Shown here one piece after another: positions 7,512 through 16,274 of a stretch of DNA of 64,000 nucleotides. The DNA is taken from positions 1-64,000 of the forward strand of contig JACRNV010000055.1 of NCBI GenBank assembly GCA_016214785.1. The letters are read 5' to 3'. The notes under the pieces are model-generated. The model did no database searches and was not told the DNA's origin. It was given only the letters and a program-made list of their open reading frames with translations. A program made the position numbers and the translations under genes. Positions within the stretch are counted from its first letter, which is position 1. Every line of letters begins with the position of its first letter. Source of the stretch: Methanobacteriota archaeon (lineage in GTDB: Archaea; Thermoplasmatota; Thermoplasmata; SG8-5; JACRNV01).

Positions 7512-8561
7512 ATGGTGAGGCGAGGCGACGTCCTGAGCAAGCCCGTGAAGCAGATAGACCTTGAGAAGATTTCGACGGTCAAGGACCTTATGGAGGCGTT
7601 CAAGGGCGCGTCCATACAGGCGAGGGCGCTGGGCTCCTGCGCCTCTGTATGGGAGCGGATGCTGACTGCCAAGAACAGGCCTACGGTTTTTCTAGGATTG
7701 TCGGGCGCGCTCATCGCCGGCGGCCTGCGGAAGGTCATCCGCGACATGATCGAGTACAACATGGTCGACGTCATTGCATCTACAGGCGCCGTCATGTATC
7801 AGGACTTCTACCAGGCGCGGGGGTTCCAGCACTACGTCGGCCACCCGGCCATGGACGACGTCATGCTCAGGGAGATGGAGATAGACCGCATCTACGATAC
7901 CCTCGTGGACGAGGTGAAGTTCCAGGAGACCGACCGCGCGATAGGCGATATGCTGAATTCCCTCGATCCCAGGCCGTACTCGAGCAGGGAGATACTCGCC
8001 ATGCTCGGTGAGAAGGCCAAAGGGGACAGGAACTCGGTTCTCGGGACTGCGTATAGGCGCGGAGTGCCGATATTCTCGCCGGCGCTCAACGACAGCAGCA
8101 TTGGAATAGGCATGACCATCTACCACTCACAGAAGAAAGGCAGACCCCACGTGAGCCTCGACTCGATAAAGGACAACTACGAGCTCCTCTCGATAATAAA
8201 CAAGTCACGCGAGACCGGAGTAGTCTACATCGGCGGGGGCACGCCGAAGAACTGGATAAACGACGGCGTCGTCATGGCCAACTACGTCTTCGAGCGCGAG
8301 ATAGAGGGCCACACGTACGCCATACAGCTCACGACCGACGCTCCGCACTGGGGCGGACTCAGCGGCTCGACGCTCAAGGAGGCGCAGTCATGGGGGAAGG
8401 TACACAAGGAGGCGAGCAAGGAGATGGCCTTCCTCGAAGCGAGCGTGGGACTGCCGCTCCTCGTCGGATACCTCATGCAGAGCGGCGCGGCCAAGAAGAG
8501 GAAGAGGCTAGGCTTTAAGTGGGACAGGAAAGGGGAGCTGGCGAGCCTAGGTGTGAGATAG
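7512..8561 (+). CDS. dhs: Deoxyhypusine synthase
   Basis: Transfers the butylamine part of spermidine to a lysine of translation factor aIF5A using NAD. The 349-residue protein matches the family throughout: GLSGALIAGGLRKVI, VDVIASTGA, SALN-like PALNDSSIG, IYIGGGTPKN-like VVYIGGGTPKN, and the C-terminal AQSWGKVHKEASK containing the lysine that carries the substrate. The start follows larB by 30 bp. An additional role on agmatine, known in some archaea, cannot be judged. Confidence 0.95.
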   Translation: MVRRGDVLSKPVKQIDLEKISTVKDLMEAFKGASIQARALGSCASVWERMLTAKNRPTVFLGLSGALIAGGLRKVIRDMIEYNMVDVIASTGAVMYQDFYQARGFQHYVGHPAMDDVMLREMEIDRIYDTLVDEVKFQETDRAIGDMLNSLDPRPYSSREILAMLGEKAKGDRNSVLGTAYRRGVPIFSPALNDSSIGIGMTIYHSQKKGRPHVSLDSIKDNYELLSIINKSRETGVVYIGGGTPKNWINDGVVMANYVFEREIEGHTYAIQLTTDAPHWGGLSGSTLKEAQSWGKVHKEASKEMAFLEASVGLPLLVGYLMQSGAAKKRKRLGFKWDRKGELASLGVR

Positions 8562-8564
8562 TCC

Positions 8565-8915
8565 TCACCGCTTTTTCCTGCCTTTCGGGGACGGCGCGGG
8601 TTTTGGTCGCACGACGACCTCGCCGTCATATGTATTTACAGTAGAGCCTTCGCCAGCGCCGAGCGCTGCGGCGTCCCTGGCCATGAGCCTGATGCCGCCC
8701 GCGACGTAAATCGGGTCGCGGTAGGCCTCGACTACGATGCTCTGTTCGGCGTACGACACCGAGATGCGGTCCCCTTGGGAGAGCTGCAGCTCGGCGAAGG
8801 CGTCGCCATTAAGCTTCGCCTTCCCCCGCCCTTCGATCGTGCTGACGATGACCTTCAGCTCGACGCAGTTTGACACGCACTGCGCATCCCCTTGGGCTAT
8901 TAATTGCTTTCCCAC
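8565..8915 (-). CDS. Hypothetical protein, possible double-psi barrel fold
   Basis: A 116-residue protein I do not recognise. The stretch GIRLMARDAAALGAGEGSTVN resembles the 'DAxxLGxxxGDxV' turns of double-psi beta-barrel modules, seen in VAT/Cdc48 N domains and molybdopterin dinucleotide-binding domains. A similar turn, AELQLSQGDRISV, occurs earlier, so the protein may contain a duplicated half-barrel. The C-terminus is a basic, proline-rich tail ending KGRKKR. There are no membrane segments. GTG start at 8915. The gene is convergent with dhs. Confidence 0.6.
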   Translation of the reverse strand: MGKQLIAQGDAQCVSNCVELKVIVSTIEGRGKAKLNGDAFAELQLSQGDRISVSYAEQSIVVEAYRDPIYVAGGIRLMARDAAALGAGEGSTVNTYDGEVVVRPKPAPSPKGRKKR

Positions 8916-8955
8916 GCCCTAAAGGATATCTCCCGCAACGGCATACGCCCCCAGC

Positions 8956-9306
8956 ATGCGCAGGAGGTCCCACGCGCTCTTCGCCATTGCCCTCGCCCTC
9001 GGGAGCGCATACGCAATAGACCATTACGTTGCCAATCTGGAATATTACATCTACGGTCTGGCAATGCTCGAGGCTTTAATCGCCTCCTCGCTCCCCGACA
9101 TCTTCGAGCCGGCCTGGACGAATAAGCACAGGGGCGGGTTCCACAGCCGGCGCGCGCTTGTAGCTGCGCTGGTCATGTGCGCCCTCGGCGTCTATCTGCT
9201 CCTGAATTATACGCCGATTTACTCGCACGTCACGCTCTTCGTCTCTCTGGGATACGCGTCGCACCTGATGCTGGACGCGCTCACACCAGCGGGGCTCCCG
9301 AGATGA
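8956..9306 (+). CDS. YdjM/DUF457-like membrane-bound metal-dependent hydrolase
   Basis: A 116-residue protein with about three hydrophobic helices. The spaced motifs SLPDIFEP, HRGGFHSR and GYASHLMLDALTPAG match the His/Asp metal-site pattern of the YdjM/LexA-regulated membrane hydrolase family. The family is broadly distributed, with an unclear phospholipase-C-like role. It is shorter than most relatives, which have about 150-200 residues. It stands alone between divergent or convergent neighbours. Confidence 0.75.
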   Translation: MRRRSHALFAIALALGSAYAIDHYVANLEYYIYGLAMLEALIASSLPDIFEPAWTNKHRGGFHSRRALVAALVMCALGVYLLLNYTPIYSHVTLFVSLGYASHLMLDALTPAGLPR

Positions 9307-9327
9307 AAATATTCCGAGCGAAAATGC

Positions 9328-10242
9328 TTACGAAAAAGTAGAATCCGGCAGCTCCTCTTGATTTCCCGTCTGCATTTTGGCGGCTTTGACGGTGTTCTTC
9401 ATGAGCATTGCGACCGTCATAGGCCCCACGCCGCCAGGCACCGGGGTGATGGCGTCGGCCTTCTCCTTCGCGGCCTCGAAATCGACGTCGCCGACAAGGC
9501 GGCGCCCGTTCTTCGCGCTCGAATCCGGCACGCTGTTTATGCCGACGTCGATCACAACCGCGCCGCTGCGCACCATGCCGGCAGTGATGTATTTCGGCCT
9601 CCCGATGGCTGATATCAGGATGTCGGCGCTGAGCGTGTGCTTTGCTATGTCCTTCGTGCGCGAGTGGCACAGCGTCACGGTCGCGTCCCCGCCACGCCCT
9701 TTTCGTGTCAAGAGGTTGGCCAGCGGCCTGCCGACGAGGCTGCTGCGCCCGACTATCACAGCGTGCTTGCCCTCCGGTGAATGGCCGCTCCGGACGAGCA
9801 GCTCCTGCACGCCCCATGGCGTGCATGGCAACAGGCAATCTGCGCCCGACATCATCCTGCCGATGTTCAGCGGGTGGAAGCCGTCCACGTCCTTCGCGGG
9901 GTCTATGGCCTCGATGACCCTGGAGCCGTCGATTTGAGAGGGGAGGGGTGTTTGAACGAGAATGCCATGGGCGTCCCTTCTCGCGTTAAGGTCCCCAATG
10001 ATTTTGAGGAGCGAACTCTCGTCTGTCTGTTCCGAGAGCGCGATTGTTTCAGACGATATCCCTGTCTTGGTCGCGGCCTTGCCCTTGTTTTTCACATATG
10101 TTTGAGAGGCAGGGTCGTCCCCTATGAGGATCACGATGAGGCGCGGCGCAACGCCCTTCGCGGCGAGCCTGGCGACATCGGCCCTGACCTCAGTCTCGAT
10201 GGCGTCGGCTATCGCCCGGCCGTCGATTATCCTCGCGCTCAT
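9328..10242 (-). CDS. folD: Methylenetetrahydrofolate dehydrogenase/cyclohydrolase FolD
   Basis: Interconverts methylene-, methenyl- and 10-formyl-tetrahydrofolate. About 304 residues, with the substrate lysine region YVKNKGKAATKTGI, the QTPLPSQID loop (usual QLPLP), and a Rossmann domain with VIVGRSSLVGRPLANLL and DVGINSV. The ATG at 10242 is preferred over the GTG at 10260 because a TTATTTAC box lies about 25 bp upstream. Together with gcvT and purH it points to a folate, rather than purely methanopterin, C1 pool. Confidence 0.95.
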   Translation of the reverse strand: MSARIIDGRAIADAIETEVRADVARLAAKGVAPRLIVILIGDDPASQTYVKNKGKAATKTGISSETIALSEQTDESSLLKIIGDLNARRDAHGILVQTPLPSQIDGSRVIEAIDPAKDVDGFHPLNIGRMMSGADCLLPCTPWGVQELLVRSGHSPEGKHAVIVGRSSLVGRPLANLLTRKGRGGDATVTLCHSRTKDIAKHTLSADILISAIGRPKYITAGMVRSGAVVIDVGINSVPDSSAKNGRRLVGDVDFEAAKEKADAITPVPGGVGPMTVAMLMKNTVKAAKMQTGNQEELPDSTFS

Positions 10243-10282
10243 CGGCAGAGCATCGGTCACGCCGTAAATAATGGTTGCGCAC

Positions 10283-11110
10283 CTACCCCTTGACGGCGCT
10301 GACCCTGATGCTCAGGATGGACGCTCCGAGCCGCTCCAGTTCCTTCTCGGTCAGGCCAGCTTCCTTGCCAATGGCCTTCGCGGATTCGTCGTTCTTCATG
10401 TAACTCACCGGATATTGTGTCTCCCCGACGACCCTCGGGCTCCTGAAACCCGCGCTCCTGATCATCTTGAGGTAATCATCCTTCATGATTGCGCCCGACA
10501 GGCACCCCACGTAGGCGCGGACGGACCCCATGACCTTTTCCGGCAATGGTCTAGTGATGACTATGTCCGAAACCATGAGCCTTCCGCCTGGTTTCAGGAC
10601 TCTGAAAGCCTCGCTGAACACCCTGAGCTTGTCCGGGGCGAGGTTGATGACGCAGTTCGATATTATTACATCGACCGAATTATCGGCGGCGGGCAGGTTC
10701 TCGATTTCCCCCAGGCGGAACTCGACATTCCTATACCCACCTTTCTTCGCATTCATCCGCGATCTGTCTAGCATCTCCGGGGTCATGTCCACGCCAATGA
10801 CCTTGCCATTTTTACCTACCCGGCTCGCCGCGAGGAAGCAGTCGAATCCCCCGCCGGAACCCAGGTCCATGACGACCTCCCCCTTCTTTAGGGATGCCAG
10901 GGCAATGGGGTTGCCGCAGCCGAGGCCGAGGTTGGCGCCCTCTGGCACCTCCCCGATGTCTTTTTCGGAATATCCCAATTCCTTGCTTATGGCCGATGAT
11001 GTGCACTGGGGTCCGCATCCACAGCCGCACCCACCAGAAACCGCCACTTTCGCGTAGCCGTCCCGCACCATCTTCTTCACTTTCGCTTCGTCAATCTTCT
11101 TGCCTTTCAT
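10283..11110 (-). CDS. arsM: Arsenite S-adenosylmethionine methyltransferase
   Basis: Methylates As(III) using SAM. The 275-residue class I methyltransferase has the SAM motif VMDLGSGGGFDCFLAA and three cysteines in the positions typical of ArsM: GLGCGNP, ISNCVINL and YVGCLSGA. The N-terminal CGCGCGPQC cluster is also common in this family. It overlaps the upstream AbrB-type gene by 4 bp (ATGA), so the two are co-expressed. Likely role: arsenic detoxification. Confidence 0.93.
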   Translation of the reverse strand: MKGKKIDEAKVKKMVRDGYAKVAVSGGCGCGCGPQCTSSAISKELGYSEKDIGEVPEGANLGLGCGNPIALASLKKGEVVMDLGSGGGFDCFLAASRVGKNGKVIGVDMTPEMLDRSRMNAKKGGYRNVEFRLGEIENLPAADNSVDVIISNCVINLAPDKLRVFSEAFRVLKPGGRLMVSDIVITRPLPEKVMGSVRAYVGCLSGAIMKDDYLKMIRSAGFRSPRVVGETQYPVSYMKNDESAKAIGKEAGLTEKELERLGASILSIRVSAVKG

Positions 11111-11373
11111 ACGTCACCCTCCTGCAATATCGCCCTCATCGGACCCCGTACCATCCGAGAGAGGTTGTCGATCTTCATGAGGGACATGCAGCATGCCTCC
11201 CCCCCGCTGTCATGGATGATGACGGCCAGCTTGTCGCCGGCGGCGATGCCCAGCCTCCTCCTCACGTCCTTCGGGAGGACCGTTTGCCCCCTTGCGTCCA
11301 CGGCTATGACCGCGGAGACCTTGTAGCAGAGCGGCTCGCCGCACGAGCTTTTCGCCTTGTACTTTTTCGGCAT
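11107..11373 (-). CDS. AbrB-family regulator with cysteine pairs, upstream of arsM
   Basis: An 88-residue protein with an AbrB/MazE swapped-hairpin DNA-binding domain: VIAVDARGQTVLPKDVRRRLGI, then GDKLAVI. Cysteines flank the domain (SSCGEPLCYK before it and EACCMSL after it), enough for a metalloid or metal site. The start at 11373 is chosen because a TATAAATATT box lies about 36 bp upstream. A frame extension to 11499 runs through that promoter. Coupling to arsM suggests an arsenic-responsive regulator of its own operon; this is inference. Confidence 0.8.
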   Translation of the reverse strand: MPKKYKAKSSCGEPLCYKVSAVIAVDARGQTVLPKDVRRRLGIAAGDKLAVIIHDSGGEACCMSLMKIDNLSRMVRGPMRAILQEGDV

Positions 11374-11406
11374 GTCGTATCGCCCGACTACCGGCATATC
11401 GCTCAG

Positions 11407-11434
11407 AATATTTATACTTTTCTGATTTTTCAGA
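11407..11434 (-). promoter_or_regulatory. TATA box and adjoining palindrome of the AbrB-arsM operon
   Basis: Reading the minus strand, the perfect inverted repeat TCTGA-AAAA-TCAGA (11421-11434) is followed directly by the TATA box AGTATAAATATT (11407-11418). A palindrome in the BRE/upstream position is a plausible operator, perhaps for the AbrB-type protein itself. A separate TTATAATT at 11441-11448 on the plus strand probably serves the divergent gatD. Confidence 0.5.
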
Positions 11435-11484
11435 TAATTCTTATAATTGGCGCTCTCGCGCAATCGAAAGCTGTTTATCCAACG

Positions 11485-12804
11485 ATGGCAATCGGCCACC
11501 CGGTCAATATGTCCTACGAGGCAGAGGTCCTAAAGGCGCTCGATGGCATCGGGGCGAGGCCCGGCGATATCGTCCGAATGGAAGGGGGCAGGAAGGGTGC
11601 GGAAGGCGTCCTGATGCCCAGGCACGAGTTCACGTCAAAAGACATAATAGTGGTGAAACTGAAAAACGGCTACAACATCGGCCTCAGGCTTGAGAGGGAT
11701 AGCAAGTTGGTTCTCATGAAGAAGGGGATTGGTTTGCCCGAGCGCTCCGTCCCCAAGGTAGGCATGTCGAAGGAACTGCCGGCGGTCAAGCTCATAGGCA
11801 CCGGCGGAACCATCGCCAGCTACGTCGATTACAAGACCGGCGCCGTCCACCCCGCCCTCAAGGCCGACGAGCTCGTGGCGTCGGCGCCCGAGCTGGCGGA
11901 TATCTGCAACATCGATTCAGAAGTCCTTTACAGCATCCTGAGCGAGGATATGACGGTCGAGTACTGGCAGAACATCGCCGAGCACGCGTTCGAGGCCCTC
12001 AAGGGTGGCGCGGCCGGCGTCGTGATTGCACATGGAACTGACACCATGGCCTTTACCGCGGCAGCCGTCTCGTTCATGCTCCCCGGTCTGAACGCGCCGG
12101 TCGTCCTTACCGGATCGCAGCGCTCATCCGACCGGCCTTCTTCCGATGCTAGGGCCAACCTCCTCTCGGCCGCGAGGCTGGCCGCCTACGGCGACCTAGG
12201 GGAGGTTGCAATTCTCATGCACTCTGGCTCCTCCGACGATTCCGCGATCGTACACAGGGGTACGAGGGCGCGAAAGATGCATTCCACGAGGAGGGATGCC
12301 TTCCGCACGATGGGCGGCGAACCCATAGGAACTGTGGGGGAGGACGGCATCTCGCTCACTGGCGAGCATCGGGGGCGCGGCACCACGTGCCCTGAACTGA
12401 AAAAGGACATGGACGACGCCGTCGGCCTCGTTTACGCCTATCCGGGGATGCACGAAAAGGTGCTGGGCGCGAGCATGGACGGAATGAGAGGCATCGTGAT
12501 CGCAGGCACGGGCCTGGGCCATCTGCCCTCGAAGCTCTTGCCATCAATCGAAAAATTCATCAACGGCGGGGGGCACGCCGTCATGACGACGCAATGCCTC
12601 GGCGGCGCTGTCAATCTCAGCGTCTACAGCAACGGGCGCGCGCTTGCAAGGGCAGGGGTCATCGAAGGCACGGACATGCTCCCCGAAGTTGCCTGGGTTA
12701 AGCTCATGTGGGTATTGGGGCAGAAGGTCTCTGGAGAGAAAGTCGGGGGGCTCATGGCATCGAACCTCGCCGGGGAGATGTCGGAGCGGAGGGTGCTCGA
12801 TTGA
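11485..12804 (+). CDS. gatD: Glutamyl-tRNA(Gln) amidotransferase subunit D
   Basis: The asparaginase-like subunit of archaeal GatDE releases ammonia from glutamine for conversion of Glu-tRNA(Gln) to Gln-tRNA(Gln). About 439 residues, with a small N-terminal barrel and then the amidase domain: LIGTGGTIASYVDYKTGAV (first catalytic Thr), IAHGTDTMAFTAAA (second Thr/Asp) and LTGSQRSSDRPSSDA. ATG at 11485 or 11509 are both possible; the TTATAATT box at 11441 favours 11485. gatE starts on the last codon. Confidence 0.95.
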   Translation: MAIGHPVNMSYEAEVLKALDGIGARPGDIVRMEGGRKGAEGVLMPRHEFTSKDIIVVKLKNGYNIGLRLERDSKLVLMKKGIGLPERSVPKVGMSKELPAVKLIGTGGTIASYVDYKTGAVHPALKADELVASAPELADICNIDSEVLYSILSEDMTVEYWQNIAEHAFEALKGGAAGVVIAHGTDTMAFTAAAVSFMLPGLNAPVVLTGSQRSSDRPSSDARANLLSAARLAAYGDLGEVAILMHSGSSDDSAIVHRGTRARKMHSTRRDAFRTMGGEPIGTVGEDGISLTGEHRGRGTTCPELKKDMDDAVGLVYAYPGMHEKVLGASMDGMRGIVIAGTGLGHLPSKLLPSIEKFINGGGHAVMTTQCLGGAVNLSVYSNGRALARAGVIEGTDMLPEVAWVKLMWVLGQKVSGEKVGGLMASNLAGEMSERRVLD

Positions 12805-14663
12805 ATGGCCCGAGGATAGGGCTCGAGATACACCAGCAGCTCGCGGCCGGGAAGCTCTTCTGCCGCTGTCCTTCGGAATTGCACGAGCGCGTGCGCGGGG
12901 AGTTCGTGCGCCACCTTTCGCCGACGCTCAGCGAACTGGGGGACGTGGACAAGGCCGCGCGGCTCGAATCCGAGAAGGGGATGTCCTTCAGGTACCAGGA
13001 CACGGAATCATCCTGCCTCGTGGAAGCGGACGAGGAGCCGCCGCACCGCCCTGACGAGGATGCGATAGACCTCGCGCTCACCGTCGCGCTCATGCTCGGC
13101 GCCGAGCCCGTGGACGAGATAGAGTTCATGCGCAAGATTGTCCTGGACGGCTCGAACACCACGGGCTTCCAGCGCACGGCGCTGATCGCTCGCGGAGGGG
13201 AGATTCTGGTCGGCGGGGAGCGAGTGAGAATTTCGGCAGTCTGCCTTGAAGAGGACGCCGCCCGGCGCGTCGAATCGGGCGGCTGCGGGGCGACGTTCAG
13301 GCTCGACCGCCTCGGTATACCGCTGGTCGAGGTCGCCACGGAGCCCGACATCGGGGCACCGGACATGGCCCGGGACGCGGCACTGGCGATTGGGCGCCTT
13401 CTGAGAGATACGGGAAAGGCCAGGCGCGGCATCGGGTCCGTGCGCGAGGACATCAACATCTCGGTGCCCGGCGGCGCGAGGGTGGAGATCAAGGGCGTGC
13501 AGGAGCTGGGCATGATATCGTCTTACATCTCCGGCGAGATCGGCAGGCAGGAGCGGCTCATTGGCATCGCGAGAGTCCTGGCGGAGCGAGTCGCCAGCGC
13601 ACCCTCCGGGGAGGCAGCGGACATCACTCATCTATTAAAGGGCACGGGCAGCAAGATGGTTTCCGGCGCTATCGCCAAGGGCGGGAAGGCACTGGCAATC
13701 CGCCTTCCGGGGTTCGCGGGGGCGCTCGGCATTCAGAAAGACGGGGGCAAGGGATTGGGTACGGAACTCGCCCAGCGCGCTAGGACCGTTGGCGTTAAGG
13801 GACTGATGCATTCCGACGAACTCCCTGGCTATGGCATTACTGATGATGAGAAATCGGCAATCGAAAAAGAGCTGCGCTGCGGACCGACCGACGCCTTCCT
13901 CTTCCTCGTCGCCGATGGCGAAAAGGGCAAGGCCGCCATCGCCAGGGTGACCGAAAGGGCCGCGGAAGCGCTGAAGGGCGTGCCCGAGGAGACGCGCGAT
14001 CCGGCGCCCGACGGCGGGAGCACTTACAGCAGACCGCTTCCCGGGGGAGCGAGGATGTACCCCGAGACGGACGTGCCGCCCATCCTTGTGACCGAGGAAA
14101 GGCTGAAGCGGCTCCGCGAGAACCTGCCAAAGAGCGCGGCGGTCAGAAAGAAGGAATTAAAGGAGAGGTATCCGGGCATCGACGAGCAGAGGATAAGCAT
14201 CGCCGTGGACGAGCGGGAGGACGGGCTCATCGGCGAGATATTAGAACGCATCTGCGCCTGCGGCGCACCCGACCCCAAGACGGCGTCCGTTGTGTTCAGC
14301 GCCGTCCTATATACCCCAGAGTCGAAGGCACTTTCGAAGGAAGAGCTGACATCCATCTTCACCGGGCTAGCAGAGGGTAGCTTCTCCAAGGAGGCCGTCC
14401 CCGCGGTCATAGCCCACTATGCAGCGAACCCCGGCGCGACGCTGGCATCGGCATTGGGCGCGATAGGCGCGGGCTCGGTCAGTTCAGGCGAAATGGAGAA
14501 GATAATCAGCGAGGTCGTCGCTGAAAACAAGGATTTGATATCCGCCCGCGGCGAGGGCGCCCTCGCCCCGCTCATGGGTGAGGTCATGAAGCGCCTGCGC
14601 GGCAGAGCCGACGGAAAGCTCGTGAGCGAGGCGCTGAAAAGGGAGATGAAAAAGCTCGTCTGA
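12801..14663 (+). CDS. gatE: Glutamyl-tRNA(Gln) amidotransferase subunit E
   Basis: Kinase/transamidase subunit that activates the tRNA-bound glutamate. About 620 residues, the usual length: the GatB-like cradle begins RIGLEIHQQL and continues with GSNTTGFQRT, GIGSVREDINIS and the AspRS-type insertion. The C-terminus is the YqeY-like helical tail. The start is the TTG at 12801, which overlaps the gatD stop (TTGA) and has GGAGCGGAGGG 8-15 nt upstream. Earlier in-frame codons belong to the gatD region read in another frame. Confidence 0.94.
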   Translation: MNGPRIGLEIHQQLAAGKLFCRCPSELHERVRGEFVRHLSPTLSELGDVDKAARLESEKGMSFRYQDTESSCLVEADEEPPHRPDEDAIDLALTVALMLGAEPVDEIEFMRKIVLDGSNTTGFQRTALIARGGEILVGGERVRISAVCLEEDAARRVESGGCGATFRLDRLGIPLVEVATEPDIGAPDMARDAALAIGRLLRDTGKARRGIGSVREDINISVPGGARVEIKGVQELGMISSYISGEIGRQERLIGIARVLAERVASAPSGEAADITHLLKGTGSKMVSGAIAKGGKALAIRLPGFAGALGIQKDGGKGLGTELAQRARTVGVKGLMHSDELPGYGITDDEKSAIEKELRCGPTDAFLFLVADGEKGKAAIARVTERAAEALKGVPEETRDPAPDGGSTYSRPLPGGARMYPETDVPPILVTEERLKRLRENLPKSAAVRKKELKERYPGIDEQRISIAVDEREDGLIGEILERICACGAPDPKTASVVFSAVLYTPESKALSKEELTSIFTGLAEGSFSKEAVPAVIAHYAANPGATLASALGAIGAGSVSSGEMEKIISEVVAENKDLISARGEGALAPLMGEVMKRLRGRADGKLVSEALKREMKKLV

Positions 14664-14711
14664 TCCCAAACCACCTTGAGCGCGTGGGAAAACGCCGGAA
14701 GTCGATTGCCC

Positions 14712-15254
14712 TCATTCGAACTCGCAGGCAAATATCTTTTCAAAGGGCAGCTTGCGTTCACCAATAACCCTGTAGCCTTCGAAGCCCTCGAGCTTCGTGT
14801 GGTTCGACGCAATGATGATTGCCTTTCCACCTGGCCGGAGATGCTCCTTGTACTTGGCAATGAACCTGCCAATCAGCTCCGCGCCCCCTTCCCCGCCGTC
14901 GATGCTCCTGGGCTCGCCATCGCTTTCATGCGGAAGGTAAGGGGCGTTGAACAGGATGAGGTCGAACCTCCCGCGGATGCCGTCGAAGATGTCCGCCAGA
15001 ACCACATCGACGGAAAAATTATTCGCGCGCGCATTCTCCAAGGCGCACCTCGCTGCCTCGGGGTCGATGTCCGTCGCCACTGCGGCAGCGCCGTCCCTGG
15101 CGCAGTGCAGCGCCGCCACCCCGCTGCCCGTGCCCATATCGAGCACGCGCATGCCCTTCACCACCTCCACAGATTCAATGAACAGCTGGCTGTCCTCGGC
15201 CGGCGGGTAGACTCCCGCGCGAACCTGCCTGACCAGCGAGGGGTCGTACTTCAT
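14712..15254 (-). CDS. HemK2/Mtq2-type protein methyltransferase
   Basis: A 180-residue class I methyltransferase. YPPAEDSQLF near residues 16-25, the SAM motif VLDMGTGSGVAAL and the catalytic NAPYLP (in place of the usual NPPYLP) identify the HemK2/Mtq2 group. In archaea and eukaryotes this group methylates the GGQ glutamine of release factor 1. The Asn-Ala change keeps the Asn and Pro-Tyr. Stands alone, convergent with gatE. Confidence 0.88.
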   Translation of the reverse strand: MKYDPSLVRQVRAGVYPPAEDSQLFIESVEVVKGMRVLDMGTGSGVAALHCARDGAAAVATDIDPEAARCALENARANNFSVDVVLADIFDGIRGRFDLILFNAPYLPHESDGEPRSIDGGEGGAELIGRFIAKYKEHLRPGGKAIIIASNHTKLEGFEGYRVIGERKLPFEKIFACEFE

Positions 15255-15361
15255 CGCGCGCCCATCCCCTCGCTGTTATAAGGTTTTAGGGGCACCTCCT
15301 GATACGTGGATTTGATGGAATCGTCGCCCGATAATTTTATGGGAGGGGTTAAGAAGGTCCG

Positions 15362-16273
15362 ATGCAATCGACGCCCGGTGCGCGCGTGCTCCTTTACCTC
15401 GTCATCTTCGTGATACTGGCGTTCCTTCCGTACGTGCTGGCTATTGCCAAGCACGGGTGGTTCGTCCAGTTCCTGCTCATCCTCAACATCGTCACCTTCT
15501 GCTTCATGCTTGCCCTCTCTGTCCTGGATTATGCGGGGCTCGATTCCCTCTATCTGGACACGGTCTTTGACACCTCCCTTGCCCTGGACCCGCTGTCGTG
15601 GCACAGGGCATTCTGGTCGATGGCCATACACGCCGGGCCCATGCATCTAATCGGCAACATGCTCGTCCTCTTCTTCATCGGCGTCCCCCTGGAGGAGCGG
15701 GTGGGCACTTGGCGCACGATGGCCATCTACGTCGCCGCAGGCTTCATGGGCGCCCTGGCGTTCGCGCTCTTCCATCTAGGAGAGCAGGCGCTGGTAGTCG
15801 GGGCGTCGGGGGCCATCTTCGGCCTCATGGGCGCGCTGCTGGTTCTTTACCCCAAAGACAAGATTGCGATGTTCGTCGGCCCGATCTTCATGTCCCGCGT
15901 CCCTGTGTACATCGCCGTTGGCGCGGCCATCGCCATTGAGACCGTCTTCGTGGCCGTAAGCGTCCGGGACGGCACCGCCCACATCGCCCACGTGGGCGGG
16001 TTCGCCGCAGGGGCGATACTCGCCCCGATTCTAATGCAGATTGGAAGGACCGGGAGGAAAAAAACGGAGATTTCCTATTCGTCCTTGGAACGCCTCGCCA
16101 CGACGCCCGAGCTGCGCGAGTTGCTGGAAAAGGTCAAGAATGAGGACATCAAGGACGTTCGGGATGCGTGGCTCGGGCGCTTCCTCGAGCTTGCGGAGTG
16201 CGCGAAGTGCGGCGGCGCAGTCCGGAAATCGGGCAATGGGGGGGCGTGCCAGGCCTGCGGTAAGAAATACTAG
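15362..16273 (+). CDS. Rhomboid-family intramembrane serine protease with C-terminal zinc ribbon
   Basis: A 303-residue membrane protein with six or seven hydrophobic helices. The catalytic pair is S149 in VVGASGAIFGLMG and H210 in IAHVGGFAAG; HLIGN at 95-99 gives the helper His/Asn. After the membrane domain (to about 225) a soluble tail ends in a four-cysteine zinc ribbon (CAKCGG, then CQACGKKY). Substrates are unknown. Start ATG at 15362. Confidence 0.92.
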   Translation: MQSTPGARVLLYLVIFVILAFLPYVLAIAKHGWFVQFLLILNIVTFCFMLALSVLDYAGLDSLYLDTVFDTSLALDPLSWHRAFWSMAIHAGPMHLIGNMLVLFFIGVPLEERVGTWRTMAIYVAAGFMGALAFALFHLGEQALVVGASGAIFGLMGALLVLYPKDKIAMFVGPIFMSRVPVYIAVGAAIAIETVFVAVSVRDGTAHIAHVGGFAAGAILAPILMQIGRTGRKKTEISYSSLERLATTPELRELLEKVKNEDIKDVRDAWLGRFLELAECAKCGGAVRKSGNGGACQACGKKY

Positions 16274-16274
16274 C

